Positions 54,125 through 62,746 of a stretch of DNA of 64,000 nucleotides are shown here, one piece after another. Both the position numbers and the translations under genes were made by a program. This stretch comes from an uncultured Bacteroidia bacterium. Lineage in GTDB: Bacteria > Bacteroidota > Bacteroidia > Bacteroidales > UBA932. The notes under the pieces are model-generated. The model was not told the DNA's origin. It saw nothing but the letters and a program-made list of their open reading frames with translations, and searched no databases. Position 1 is the first letter of the stretch. Each line of letters opens with the position of its first letter. The stretch is taken from positions 1-64,000 of the forward strand of contig CACZZZ010000008.1 of assembly GCA_902785825.1 (NCBI GenBank), in the 5' to 3' direction.

Positions 54125-55785
54125 CAATCCTTGTCACGGATCTCGATTCGGCGGATCTTGCCGCTGATGGTTTTAGGGAGCTCTTCCACGAACTCTATCA
54201 CACGGGGATATTTGTAAGGAGCCGTTGTTTTCTTGACAAAGGTCTGGATCTCTTTTACCAGATCCGGCCCGGCCTTGGCCTTATATTCATTCGCCAAGAC
54301 GACAGTAGCTTTGACAACGAAACCCCTCAAAGGGTCTGGGACACCTGTGACAGCGCACTCTACCACGGCCGGATGCATCATCAATACGCTTTCGACCTCG
54401 AAAGGACTCACCCTGTAACCTGAGGTTTTTATTATATCATCATTTCTGCCCACAAACCAGAAATAGCCGTCAACGTCCTTCCAGGCAAGGTCACATGTGT
54501 GATACCACCCGTCATGCCAGACTCTCGCCGTTCTTTCAGGATCGCCAAGATAGCCCTTGAACAGCCCGCAGGGCTTTCCTGAACGGACATTCACGCATAC
54601 CTCGCCTATCTCCAAGGTCCCGGCCGGAGTACCGTCCGGTTTCAAAAGGCAGATGTCATATTGCGGAGAGGGCACACCCATGCTCCCGGGCTTGGGCTCC
54701 ATCCAAGGGAAGGTTCCCATCAAGAGGGTTGACTCTGTCTGGCCGTAGCCTTCGTGAATTTTAAGGCCCGTTTTCTCAAGCATCGTGTCATAAACCACCG
54801 AGTTGAGAGCCTCCCCCGCGGTACAAAGATACTCCAAAGACGAAAGGTCGTAGCGCTCCAAATCCTCTTGTATAAGGAAGCGGAATACTGTCGGAGGGGC
54901 GCAAAGCGATGTGACCCTGTACTTTCCGATCAATTCGAGGATGTCCTCGGCCTTGAATTTCACATGGTCATAGACGAATAGGGCAGCTCCGGCGAGCCAC
55001 TGCCCATAGAGTTTTCCCCACGCGGCTTTCGCCCACCCTGTGTCAGCTATAGTCAAATGAAGACTGCCAGGATGCAGGTTATGCCAGAAAGCCCCCGTAG
55101 CCAAATGCCCCAATGGATATGTCATGTCATGAGCCACCATTTTGGGATCACCGGAAGTCCCGCTGGTAAAATACATTAGCATGATGTCATCATTTGTCCC
55201 TATATCCAAAGGACGCTCGAAAGCTGGAGCGGAGGTCCATTCGCGATGAAGGTCATGGAATCCTTCCGGTATTTCCGGTCCCACAGAGACAAGGGCTTTG
55301 ACAGGTCCAGATTCTCCTCCACACATTCCTGCGGCTTCAGAGACGTTTCCAAGAATATAGGGATCTCCGGCGCACACGATGGCCTTGATCCCAGCTTTTT
55401 CTATCCGATAAACAATGTCATGACAGGTCAAAAGATGTGTCGCCGGGATTGCGACGGCTCCTATCTTATTAAGAGCCAGCATGGTAACCCAAAATTCCCA
55501 ACGTCTTCCCAAAATGAGCATCACCATGTCGCCTTTTCCTATACCAAGGGTCTGGTAATATGAGGCTGCCCTGTCGGAAAGGTCTTTCATATCGGAGAAA
55601 GTAAACCTGCGGCATTCCCCCTTATCGTCAGTCCAGAGCAGAGCCAGGCTTTCCGGAGCCTCTTCCGCCCAGGAATCCATCACGTCATAAGCGAAATTGA
55701 AATTATCGGGGACATGGAGCCTGTAATTGTCCAGAAAGTCCCTCATACTCCCGAAAGTTGTCTTTTCCAAATACTTCTCGATCAT
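54091..55785 (-). CDS. Acyl-CoA synthetase (ACSM/acetyl-CoA-synthetase-like)
   Basis: This adenylate-forming ligase (564 residues) has the P-loop MYFTSGTSGDPKMVAHD, EGYGQTESTLLMG and the C-terminal catalytic lysine in KTISGKIRRIEIR. Its layout is nearest to medium-chain or acetate-type acyl-CoA synthetases. The start MIEKYLEKTTFGS is preferred; 14 extra upstream residues would be of unusual composition. It is divergent from the AraC gene and tail-to-tail with the metallo-hydrolase gene. Confidence 0.92.
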   Translation of the reverse strand: MIEKYLEKTTFGSMRDFLDNYRLHVPDNFNFAYDVMDSWAEEAPESLALLWTDDKGECRRFTFSDMKDLSDRAASYYQTLGIGKGDMVMLILGRRWEFWVTMLALNKIGAVAIPATHLLTCHDIVYRIEKAGIKAIVCAGDPYILGNVSEAAGMCGGESGPVKALVSVGPEIPEGFHDLHREWTSAPAFERPLDIGTNDDIMLMYFTSGTSGDPKMVAHDMTYPLGHLATGAFWHNLHPGSLHLTIADTGWAKAAWGKLYGQWLAGAALFVYDHVKFKAEDILELIGKYRVTSLCAPPTVFRFLIQEDLERYDLSSLEYLCTAGEALNSVVYDTMLEKTGLKIHEGYGQTESTLLMGTFPWMEPKPGSMGVPSPQYDICLLKPDGTPAGTLEIGEVCVNVRSGKPCGLFKGYLGDPERTARVWHDGWYHTCDLAWKDVDGYFWFVGRNDDIIKTSGYRVSPFEVESVLMMHPAVVECAVTGVPDPLRGFVVKATVVLANEYKAKAGPDLVKEIQTFVKKTTAPYKYPRVIEFVEELPKTISGKIRRIEIRDKDCQAVKVTSRPS

Positions 55786-55865
55786 AAGTCCGTTTTTTAT
55801 AACGGCGGCGAAGGTAAGCGATTTCAATCATTGACGAAAAAAAGCGAGGAAAATGGAGGTTAAAA

Positions 55866-55894
55866 GGGAGAAAAATGGACATTTTTGAGGCAAC
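55866..55894. repeat. Dyad motif shared with 8242-8272 (copy 2)
   Basis: AAAAATG-GA-CATTTTT, a 7-bp inverted repeat, lies within flanks GGGA and GAGGCAACT that match copy 1 closely. It is 28-56 bases upstream of the araC-type gene's -7 box, a plausible activator or repressor site. Confidence 0.6.
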
Positions 55895-55921
55895 TTAGCA
55901 ATCATAATATTCATTTTTCCT

Positions 55922-55929
55922 TATATTTG
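55922..55929 (+). promoter_or_regulatory. Promoter -7 element of the AraC-type gene
   Basis: TATATTTG matches the consensus, but the start codon is only four bases further on. The transcript would be leaderless, or an internal ATG is used. Confidence 0.55.
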
Positions 55930-55933
55930 CTAT

Positions 55934-56869
55934 ATGAAAGAGATTGTGAGTACCTTGAGACTCGACATGGTTCCCCCCATGGCGAGGACTTTGACTCTGA
56001 AAGACGAGGTCGTTATCTCTGACAATCTTGATAGCAAAGTACCTCCCGGAATCGCGTCAAGGCTGGCAAGAAGGCTTCCGACCCGTACTCTCAGGCCTGA
56101 GGACATGTCATTCCCCTACCGGGTAGCTTTCAATACGATTCTTTTTGTCGAGTCTGGAAAAGTCGATATCAAAATTAACCTGAAAGACTACAAGATCGAG
56201 GGATGCGCCATCTTTCTCGCCGCCAAAGGGATTGTCTTGGACTCCCTTTCATATCAAGCCGGAACCCGCTTTCTGATAATTGCTTACAGTGATGCCGGAG
56301 GTATCCTGCCAGCCACTTCACGCTCATCCAGGATTATCCGCGCGGCAACTTACGCTCCCCTCCTCCTTCCTGTGGATCCGGGCCGAATGGACAGACACCT
56401 TCAATTACTGAGAGTAGTCCAGCATGTGGCCGAGGGCGGTCCTGACTATTCATTCAAGGAAGATATAGTCGAAGGATTCGCTAAAGTCATCGCAGGAGGT
56501 ATCGCGAGGATTATTCTGGAACGCAGCGACAGCAGAAGGCCCTCCGGAAGAAGACCGACACTCCTGAGGCAGTTCATCTCATCCGTACAGAAGAATTGCG
56601 ACCGGCACAGGGACTTGGAGTTCTACGCCAGAGAACTTTGCGTCACCCCAAAATACCTTTCCAGGGTCATCAGCGAGCAATCCGGGAGGGTGGCGACAGA
56701 GATAATCCGGGAATATGTAATAGCCCAGGCGAGGCTGCTCCTGAGCTCCGGTGAGTACAACGTGCAGCAAGTGGCCAACCTGATGTATTTTCCGAATGCC
56801 TCGTATTTCGGGAGATACTTTCTCAAAGCCACGGGGATAACCCCGAAACAGTTCCAACTTTTTATGTAA
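55934..56869 (+). CDS. AraC-family transcriptional regulator
   Basis: This is a one-component regulator (311 residues). The N-terminal part (about 1-190) resembles a cupin-like sensor domain. The C-terminal part (about 205-311) has the two AraC helix-turn-helix units (ELCVTPKYLSRVISEQSGR and LLLSSGEYNVQQVANLMYFPNASYFGRYFLKATGITPKQF). It heads a probable operon with the next two genes. If the promoter is right the mRNA is nearly leaderless; an ATG at 55967 is an alternative start. Confidence 0.9.
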   Translation: MKEIVSTLRLDMVPPMARTLTLKDEVVISDNLDSKVPPGIASRLARRLPTRTLRPEDMSFPYRVAFNTILFVESGKVDIKINLKDYKIEGCAIFLAAKGIVLDSLSYQAGTRFLIIAYSDAGGILPATSRSSRIIRAATYAPLLLPVDPGRMDRHLQLLRVVQHVAEGGPDYSFKEDIVEGFAKVIAGGIARIILERSDSRRPSGRRPTLLRQFISSVQKNCDRHRDLEFYARELCVTPKYLSRVISEQSGRVATEIIREYVIAQARLLLSSGEYNVQQVANLMYFPNASYFGRYFLKATGITPKQFQLFM

Positions 56870-56891
56870 CTTTATAGCCAAACAAAGACTT

Positions 56892-57404
56892 ATGATAGAT
56901 AAGGGGGTACAAATGATGGACGCCGGAATGAGGCTGTTCGAGACCGAAAAGCCTTTCGGGACTGTTGTGGGAGGAATCAAGAACGAGATGTCAAAATACG
57001 GAAAGGTATTGAGAGCCAAGGACATGGAAGGAATTGAACTCCCAGAGGCATCAGCGGGCTGCGACCTGTTTCTTGACAGATCGACAAAATACAAGGCAAA
57101 ATATATTTCCTGCGTCATCGAGGATGCCGGAGAGGTTGGAACCACGAGCGACGGTGAGCAGATCCGACGCTATGCCGCTTCGCTGAAGGAAGGCAACAAG
57201 AACACTAACACAGGAATATACGTTCACCTCGCCCTGGTGATTATCTGGGCGATGCTCGGCTGGTTCGTCTCCAACGGAAGCGGCTGGATAACAACACTAT
57301 TCGCCTTTATCGGAATATTCGGAGCATGGAGAATGTTACGTCCAAGCAAGGACAACGCTCAGGTCGTCTCCCAGCTTTTGGATTCATTTGAAAACGCAAA
57401 ATAG
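56892..57404 (+). CDS. Hypothetical membrane protein
   Basis: The protein (170 residues) has a soluble N-terminal part (about 1-108) and two close transmembrane segments (about 109-126 and 131-148), with a short cytosolic tail. No family was recognised. It follows the AraC gene by 22 bases and precedes the beta-propeller lipoprotein by 13, so it is probably in their operon. Confidence 0.75.
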   Translation: MIDKGVQMMDAGMRLFETEKPFGTVVGGIKNEMSKYGKVLRAKDMEGIELPEASAGCDLFLDRSTKYKAKYISCVIEDAGEVGTTSDGEQIRRYAASLKEGNKNTNTGIYVHLALVIIWAMLGWFVSNGSGWITTLFAFIGIFGAWRMLRPSKDNAQVVSQLLDSFENAK

Positions 57405-57417
57405 TTTAATCACGAAT

Positions 57418-58443
57418 ATGGTAATTATCACTAAAGTCTCCAAGTTCTCAGTCGCCACGATCGCGATTCTGGTTTTATTCGCCTCGTGCGGAACACGTCA
57501 GAAGCAAGCCAACCCACTTCCGCCATCGTCAGAGACGGGGTTCATCCCTGCGGCAAGCCACGACAACGGTTGGGTAAAACCGGCAGGAGGACCAGTCCTG
57601 GGCAATCCAGAGATTGGTACTTGCTTTGATGTCAACGTGATACCGGACGGACCCGCGAAGTACAACATGTATTTCTCATGGCGGCCTAAGATGGCTATCG
57701 CCGTCTCCAGGAGCGAGAACGGGACAGAATGGACAGATCCTGTCATAGTTCTCGAACATGATGAGACCAGCGGTTGGGAAGATAACCTCAACCGGTCCTG
57801 CACAATCTTCTGGAACGGGAAATACCACATGTGGTACACTGGTCAGGCAAGGGGCTACAGCAAAATAGGCTACGCTGTCTCTGACGACGGGGAGCATTTC
57901 GAGCGAGTCACCAAGGATCCGGTCCTGGTTCCTACCTTCAACTATGAAGGTTATTCAGTTATGAACCCCTATGTCATGCGGGACGAGGAAAGAGGGGTGT
58001 TCAGAATGTGGTACGCCTGCGGGGAGACATACGAGCCGAACATGATCGGCTATGCGGAGTCAACTGACGGGATTAACTGGGAGCGGTCACCTCTCAACCC
58101 CATATTTGTCCACGGTGAGGGTTGGGAGCAGGACAGGATAGGAGGATGTGAAGTTCACAAACTGCCGGACGGAAGGTTCATAATGTTTTACATCGGTTAC
58201 TCGGACATCAACACGGCCAGAATCGGCGCCGCTATCTCCCCGGACGGGATACGCCAATGGGAACGACTTGAAAGCAACCCGTTGGTAGAGCCTACAGAAG
58301 GCTATTTCGATGCCTCAGCTTGCTACAAACCCAGTGTGTTCCTTGATAAGGAAAACAACCGCTGGCAATTATGGTATAATGGGAGATTCGAAGGGATGGA
58401 GTATGTCGGATACGCCGTCCACGAAGGATTGGAACTTGAATAG
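57418..58443 (+). CDS. Five-bladed beta-propeller lipoprotein (glycosidase-like)
   Basis: A lipoprotein signal (VLFASC, cysteine 21) is followed by a beta-propeller with repeated WY and F-N-V blades: GKYHMWYTGQ, GVFRMWYACGE, GRFIMFYIGYSD and NRWQLWYNGRFEG. This is the layout of GH43/GH32/GH130-type glycosidases and related proteins. A catalytic acid triad cannot be assigned with confidence. The stop codon abuts the 3' end of the convergent tRNA-Thr gene. The start at 57418 gives a clean signal. Confidence 0.82.
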   Translation: MVIITKVSKFSVATIAILVLFASCGTRQKQANPLPPSSETGFIPAASHDNGWVKPAGGPVLGNPEIGTCFDVNVIPDGPAKYNMYFSWRPKMAIAVSRSENGTEWTDPVIVLEHDETSGWEDNLNRSCTIFWNGKYHMWYTGQARGYSKIGYAVSDDGEHFERVTKDPVLVPTFNYEGYSVMNPYVMRDEERGVFRMWYACGETYEPNMIGYAESTDGINWERSPLNPIFVHGEGWEQDRIGGCEVHKLPDGRFIMFYIGYSDINTARIGAAISPDGIRQWERLESNPLVEPTEGYFDASACYKPSVFLDKENNRWQLWYNGRFEGMEYVGYAVHEGLELE

Positions 58444-58515
58444 AGCCACTTGGCAGATTTGAACTCCCGACCTGCGCGTTACGAATGCGCTGCTCTACCG
58501 CTGAGCTAAAGTGGC
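58444..58515 (-). tRNA. tRNA-Thr (anticodon CGT), with two stem mismatches
   Basis: The minus strand folds as acceptor GCCACTT/AAGTGGC with U73, D arm GCTC/GAGC, anticodon loop TTCGTAA (anticodon CGT) and T loop TTCAAAT. Two stem positions do not pair: A31 with C39 in the anticodon stem, and G51 with G63 in the T stem (GGGAG against CTGCC). The rest is standard. CCA is not encoded, and the 3' end touches the stop codon of the convergent gene. Confidence 0.88.
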
Positions 58516-58544
58516 TTGAACATTTCTCAAAGGAAATGGGATTG

Positions 58545-58552
58545 CAAATATA
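58545..58552 (-). promoter_or_regulatory. Promoter -7 element of tRNA-Thr
   Basis: The minus strand reads TATATTTG, 29 bases before the tRNA 5' end. Confidence 0.65.
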
Positions 58553-58569
58553 ATGTTTTTTTTGAAAAT

Positions 58570-59988
58570 ATGAAATCTGACATACTTATCATAGGCGGAG
58601 GTGCCGCCGGACTGATGGCAGCTTATGGAGCGGCTAAAGCGCTTCCTGGAGCAAGGATAACCATACTCGAGAAGATGCCCAGGCCCGGCAGGAAAATCCT
58701 TTTCACGGGGAAAGGACGCTGCAATTTCACCAATGCGAAGCCTTGGAACGAGTTCAGCAAGCACATCCGTACCAATCCCAATTTTGTCAAGCCTTCTTTC
58801 TACAATTTCACCCCAGAAGACATGATCGACTTCCTTGAGACAAACGGGCTCGAGACTGTAGTGGAGAGAGGTGACAGGGCATTCCCCTACTCCCACAGGG
58901 CATCTGATGTGCTGGACACTATAGTGGAAACAGTTTTACGCCAAGGTGTTATATTATTACCCGACAGAGAGGTCTCATCCATAACCGCTGTCTCAGCGGC
59001 CGGTGGATTCGAGGTCAGGTGTTCCAGCGGAGAATCTTTCTCAGCCGCCAAGTTGATTATCGCCACAGGAGGCCTATCTTACCCGATGACCGGCTCTACA
59101 GGTGATGGCTACCAGTGGGCAGGTTTCTTTGGTCACAAGGTTGTACCCTGCTTCCCTGCCTTGACCGCCCTTGTCCCGAGAGGTTATAAGATCTCCGGAG
59201 AACAAGAGCCCGCAATGAAGGGACATATCAACCGCGAGACCCCGATGACCGGCTCTGGAGAGGCATTGAGAGGCGTGAAACTCAAGAATATCAACCTGAC
59301 CGTAACCTACGACGGTGGTGTCACCGAGACAGAGTTCGGAGACATTGATTTCACTGACGGAGGCATAGAAGGACCCATCGGTTTCCAAGTGAGCAGGAAG
59401 TGCGTCAAGGCACTTCTCAATGGAGGAAAGGTGGCGTTTTCCCTGGACCTGAAGCCAGGAGTACCTCTCGAGGAACTCTCCGGCAGGGTCAAGACCCTCT
59501 GGAACGAGATCAAGAATGACCCGAGGACCCGACAAGCTAAAGACGGACGGGGAATAAATGGGAAGGAGATGTACAGGATCCTGCTCGGCAAACTGATGCC
59601 ATGGGATCTGATCCCGGGCTTCCAGACATGGAATCCTGACATCCTCAAGACCAGTGTCAAGAAGAATGATTATTCCCACAGGAGAAACTCCCCGCAGAAA
59701 CGCTTCTACGACGTCAATCTTGATCTCCTCGCCAAGACATTGAAAGACTGGAAGTTCGACATCGTCGGCTTTGTCGGTTACGAAAGATGCGTGATCACGG
59801 CAGGCGGAGTCTCCACCGAGGAGGTCGTGGCCAAGACGATGGAGTCCAAGCTCCGTGAAGGCCTGTACTTCTGCGGCGAGATTCTGGACATGGACTGCGA
59901 CACTGGCGGTTACAACCTTCAATGCGCTTTCTCCACCGGCCTTCTCGCCGGGCAGTCAGCGGCCAAGAGCCTGAGCCAGACAGAGTAG
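58570..59988 (+). CDS. FAD-dependent oxidoreductase, HI0933/BaiN family
   Basis: This flavoprotein (472 residues) has an N-terminal dinucleotide-binding loop DILIIGGGAAGLMAAYGAA, LEKMPRPGRKILFTGKGRCNFTN (family signature) and a C-terminal CGEILDMDCDTGGYNLQCAFSTGLLAGQSAA. Members of the HI0933 family are annotated as NAD(P)/FAD oxidoreductases or aminoacetone oxidase-like; the physiological reaction is unclear. The start is the ATG giving MKSDILIIGG. Confidence 0.93.
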   Translation: MKSDILIIGGGAAGLMAAYGAAKALPGARITILEKMPRPGRKILFTGKGRCNFTNAKPWNEFSKHIRTNPNFVKPSFYNFTPEDMIDFLETNGLETVVERGDRAFPYSHRASDVLDTIVETVLRQGVILLPDREVSSITAVSAAGGFEVRCSSGESFSAAKLIIATGGLSYPMTGSTGDGYQWAGFFGHKVVPCFPALTALVPRGYKISGEQEPAMKGHINRETPMTGSGEALRGVKLKNINLTVTYDGGVTETEFGDIDFTDGGIEGPIGFQVSRKCVKALLNGGKVAFSLDLKPGVPLEELSGRVKTLWNEIKNDPRTRQAKDGRGINGKEMYRILLGKLMPWDLIPGFQTWNPDILKTSVKKNDYSHRRNSPQKRFYDVNLDLLAKTLKDWKFDIVGFVGYERCVITAGGVSTEEVVAKTMESKLREGLYFCGEILDMDCDTGGYNLQCAFSTGLLAGQSAAKSLSQTE

Positions 59989-59998
59989 TATTATTAGA

Positions 59999-60844
59999 AT
60001 GATAATGAATATGTTCCGCTTTCATACCCTGGCCATTTCCGCGATAGCAGCCCTGAGTCTGGTTTCCTGTTCGGGAAAGTTCACGCCTTTCACTTTCGTC
60101 CATTGCACGGACACCCAGATAGGCTTCGGCGACCGATCCGAGGGCTTCGTCCATTCCGATTCCCTGCTCAACGCCGCAGTTGACGCCATCAACGCCCTGA
60201 AACCCGATTTCACTGTCGTCACCGGCGACCTGGTGGACAATGTGAACGATCCTCTGCAGAACGAGTTGTTCCAAAAAGGGATAGCGAGGCTGCGAGACCC
60301 GTATTACCTTCTCCCCGGCAACCACGACTACAGTAACAAATGGACCAGTGAGATCCGGGATGATTATGTGGCTCTGAGGGGATATGACAGGTTCTCTTTC
60401 ACAAAAAACGGCTGCACTTTCATCGGCATTGACTCAAACTGTATTAAAGCCGCGGCCGGAGAAGCTGAGGCCGAACAGTTTACCTGGCTTGAAAGTGAAC
60501 TGAAAAAAGCCCGTAAAGCCAAATACACTTTCCTGTTCCTCCACTGCCCGATATTCAAGAAAGACATCGGGGAACCGGAGGATTACGAGAACTTCCCCAT
60601 GGAAAGCCGCCGGAAATATATCGACCTTCTTAAGGAATACGGTGTTGACGCGGTCCTGGCAGGCCACACGCATAAGGACTATGACACGGTATTCGAGGGG
60701 ATACGGCTGGTCGCCGCCAACCCTGTCTGCAACGGCATAGGCCACGGCCAGCCCGGACTCAATACCGTCAGCGTCAACAAAGACGGATTTGAGATAGTAT
60801 TTCACCCGACACCTGGCTTTGACCCTGCCAAGTGCCGCCTTTAG
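59999..60844 (+). CDS. Calcineurin-like metallophosphoesterase lipoprotein
   Basis: A lipoprotein signal (LSLVSC) precedes a dinuclear metallophosphoesterase domain with HCTDTQIG (glutamine in place of the usual histidine of the DxH motif), TGDLVDN, GNHDYS, LHCPIF and GHTHKD. The DxQ form occurs in CSTP1/purple-acid-type members. It is predicted to hydrolyse phosphoesters in the periplasm or at the outer membrane. Several ATGs are possible in the first 12 bases. Confidence 0.9.
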   Translation: MIMNMFRFHTLAISAIAALSLVSCSGKFTPFTFVHCTDTQIGFGDRSEGFVHSDSLLNAAVDAINALKPDFTVVTGDLVDNVNDPLQNELFQKGIARLRDPYYLLPGNHDYSNKWTSEIRDDYVALRGYDRFSFTKNGCTFIGIDSNCIKAAAGEAEAEQFTWLESELKKARKAKYTFLFLHCPIFKKDIGEPEDYENFPMESRRKYIDLLKEYGVDAVLAGHTHKDYDTVFEGIRLVAANPVCNGIGHGQPGLNTVSVNKDGFEIVFHPTPGFDPAKCRL

Positions 60845-60865
60845 AAAACCACAATATTTATTGAT

Positions 60866-61972
60866 ATGAATAAACTTGCGAGTATTATAGCGATTCTGGC
60901 TTTGGCCATTCCTTCTGCTGCCCAGACCATTCAGAAGGGCAACAAATTCTTTGGTGGAGAGACGCTTTACACGGTTCAGGAAGTTCGGATGGGTACAATT
61001 GTGTACATGACCGGCGAGAATTCTGCCGGGGATTATCTTGAACTCACCCTCGAGAAAGTACCTGACAAAGCCGGAGAATACACCCTCCAGCCTAGCGCTC
61101 AGGCTGATGACTCCCCTTTCCCGGGAGCCGGGTTCGGTGACAAAGTCCAGTACATCCGGCGGCAGGGAATGAACTTCCTCGCTGTCAGCAGTTACCTGGA
61201 AGGCCTCGCCGAGATACTCGTCTTGACTCCAGACAACCTCAAGGACTGTCTGGGGCAACAAGAATTCGCTGAAAGTCAGAATCTTACCGAACTTGCCGGC
61301 ATGATGCTCCTGAACCGTCCCCTTCTCGACGCGTACGACACATCAGACCTAGTGGATCTCCTTGGTGGCCCCCTTAAAAAGGATAACCCGACCGTGATCG
61401 AGCGTTACAACCGCCAGCTGGTCGAGGGAGTGATCGCCTTCAGGAACGCCCAAGTCATGTTTGGAAATCCTGACGGATTGGGAGCCGACGGACGGGGAGA
61501 AGACGAGATAGTGGCTGAAGAGGCTGTCAAAGACCGCGTGAACCAGATATTCAAGGACCTGGCGCGTCGCAATGCCGGCGGAGAGGGGAATCCTACCCCT
61601 GAGGAATTCGAGCGCAAGTACACATCAGCCCTTTGGCTTTGGACCGTGAAAGAGGTCATGCGGAAGGATGAGAAACAGGACGGGATCAATTTCTACGACC
61701 ATGACTACTGGACATTCAGCCAGGATCCTTCCCCGGACATCAAGGTCCAGAAAATCGATGTGGATGAGATTGATGAGGACAGGGCGACCGTCTTTGTGCG
61801 ATTCGTCAACTGGCCTGGGGACGAGCCGCAGACCATGTGGCTGGAGTTGGTAATGGAGGATGGTGAACTGAAAGTCAACAACATCAGGGACTACGATCAG
61901 GCCTTCTATCCAGGTCATTTCGACTATATGAAAGAGATGATGGATTATCTCGACCCCGAAAATGATGAGTAG
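60866..61972 (+). CDS. Secreted protein with DUF3828-like C-terminal domain
   Basis: A signal peptide (1-19) is followed by a 349-residue mature protein. The C-terminal part (about 215-365; EEFERKYTSALWLWTVKEVM, INFYDHDYWTFSQDP and GELKVNNIRDYD) resembles DUF3828, a periplasmic domain of unknown function. The N-terminal part has no recognised family. It lies 21 bases downstream of the phosphoesterase and six bases upstream of the ZIP transporter, so it is probably in their operon. Confidence 0.7.
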   Translation: MNKLASIIAILALAIPSAAQTIQKGNKFFGGETLYTVQEVRMGTIVYMTGENSAGDYLELTLEKVPDKAGEYTLQPSAQADDSPFPGAGFGDKVQYIRRQGMNFLAVSSYLEGLAEILVLTPDNLKDCLGQQEFAESQNLTELAGMMLLNRPLLDAYDTSDLVDLLGGPLKKDNPTVIERYNRQLVEGVIAFRNAQVMFGNPDGLGADGRGEDEIVAEEAVKDRVNQIFKDLARRNAGGEGNPTPEEFERKYTSALWLWTVKEVMRKDEKQDGINFYDHDYWTFSQDPSPDIKVQKIDVDEIDEDRATVFVRFVNWPGDEPQTMWLELVMEDGELKVNNIRDYDQAFYPGHFDYMKEMMDYLDPENDE

Positions 61973-61978
61973 AGTTAT

Positions 61979-62743
61979 ATGAACGCCGTTTTGACAGCCT
62001 TGCTGATCCCGTTCCTTGGCACTGCCATGGGATCCGCCTTTGTTTTTTTCATGAGAAAGGAAATGCCGGAGAGACTTCAGAAAATCCTGCTCGGCTTTGC
62101 TTCCGGAGTCATGGTGGCGGCATCCGTGTGGTCCCTGATCATCCCGGCTATTGAGATGGGAACCGGCAAAATGGCTGTCGTACCAGTAACGGTCGGTCTG
62201 CTTGCCGGATTCGCCTTCCTCCTCTTTATCGACCAAGTGACCCCGCATATCCACCCGGTCGGTGGCCCGGAAGGCCCCAAGAGCAAACTATCCCGCACGA
62301 CGATGCTCGCCCTGGCTGTCACAATCCATAATTTCCCCGAGGGAATGGCCGTGGGAGTCGCTTTGGCAGGCGCCCTGACATCGGACTTCAGCATGGCCGG
62401 AGCCATAGCCCTTTCATTGGGAATAGCGATACAGAATGTCCCGGAGGGCGCGATAATATCCATGCCGCTGCGAGCCGCCGGCAACAGCCGGTGGAAGTCA
62501 TTCATGATAGGCTCTTTAAGCGGAATCGTGGAGCCCCTGGGCGGAGCGCTTGTGCTGCTCCTGGCCTCAGTGGCAACATCCACTATGCCTTACATGCTGC
62601 CATTCGCCGCTGGCGCGATGCTCTATGTCGTTATAGAAGAATTGGTTCCCGAGGCTTCACAGGGAGAGCATTCCAATTTGTCCACCATTGGTTTCGCAAT
62701 CGGATTCGCGTTAATGATGGTTCTCGACGTGGTCCTGGGATAA
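61979..62743 (+). CDS. ZIP family divalent-metal transporter
   Basis: This membrane transporter (254 residues) has eight hydrophobic segments and the metal-site motifs HNFPEGMAVGVAL (TM4) and QNVPEGAIISMPL (TM5). ZIP proteins import zinc, iron or other divalent metals into the cytosol. There is a histidine/charged loop after TM3 (DQVTPHIHPVGG). Its stop is three bases from that of the convergent beta-helix gene. Confidence 0.93.
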   Translation: MNAVLTALLIPFLGTAMGSAFVFFMRKEMPERLQKILLGFASGVMVAASVWSLIIPAIEMGTGKMAVVPVTVGLLAGFAFLLFIDQVTPHIHPVGGPEGPKSKLSRTTMLALAVTIHNFPEGMAVGVALAGALTSDFSMAGAIALSLGIAIQNVPEGAIISMPLRAAGNSRWKSFMIGSLSGIVEPLGGALVLLLASVATSTMPYMLPFAAGAMLYVVIEELVPEASQGEHSNLSTIGFAIGFALMMVLDVVLG

Positions 62744-62746
62744 AGG

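Noticed and set aside
59074..59922. A 282-codon minus-strand frame opposite the HI0933-family gene
   Set aside because: The opposite strand has clear family signatures across the whole span; this is an antisense shadow.
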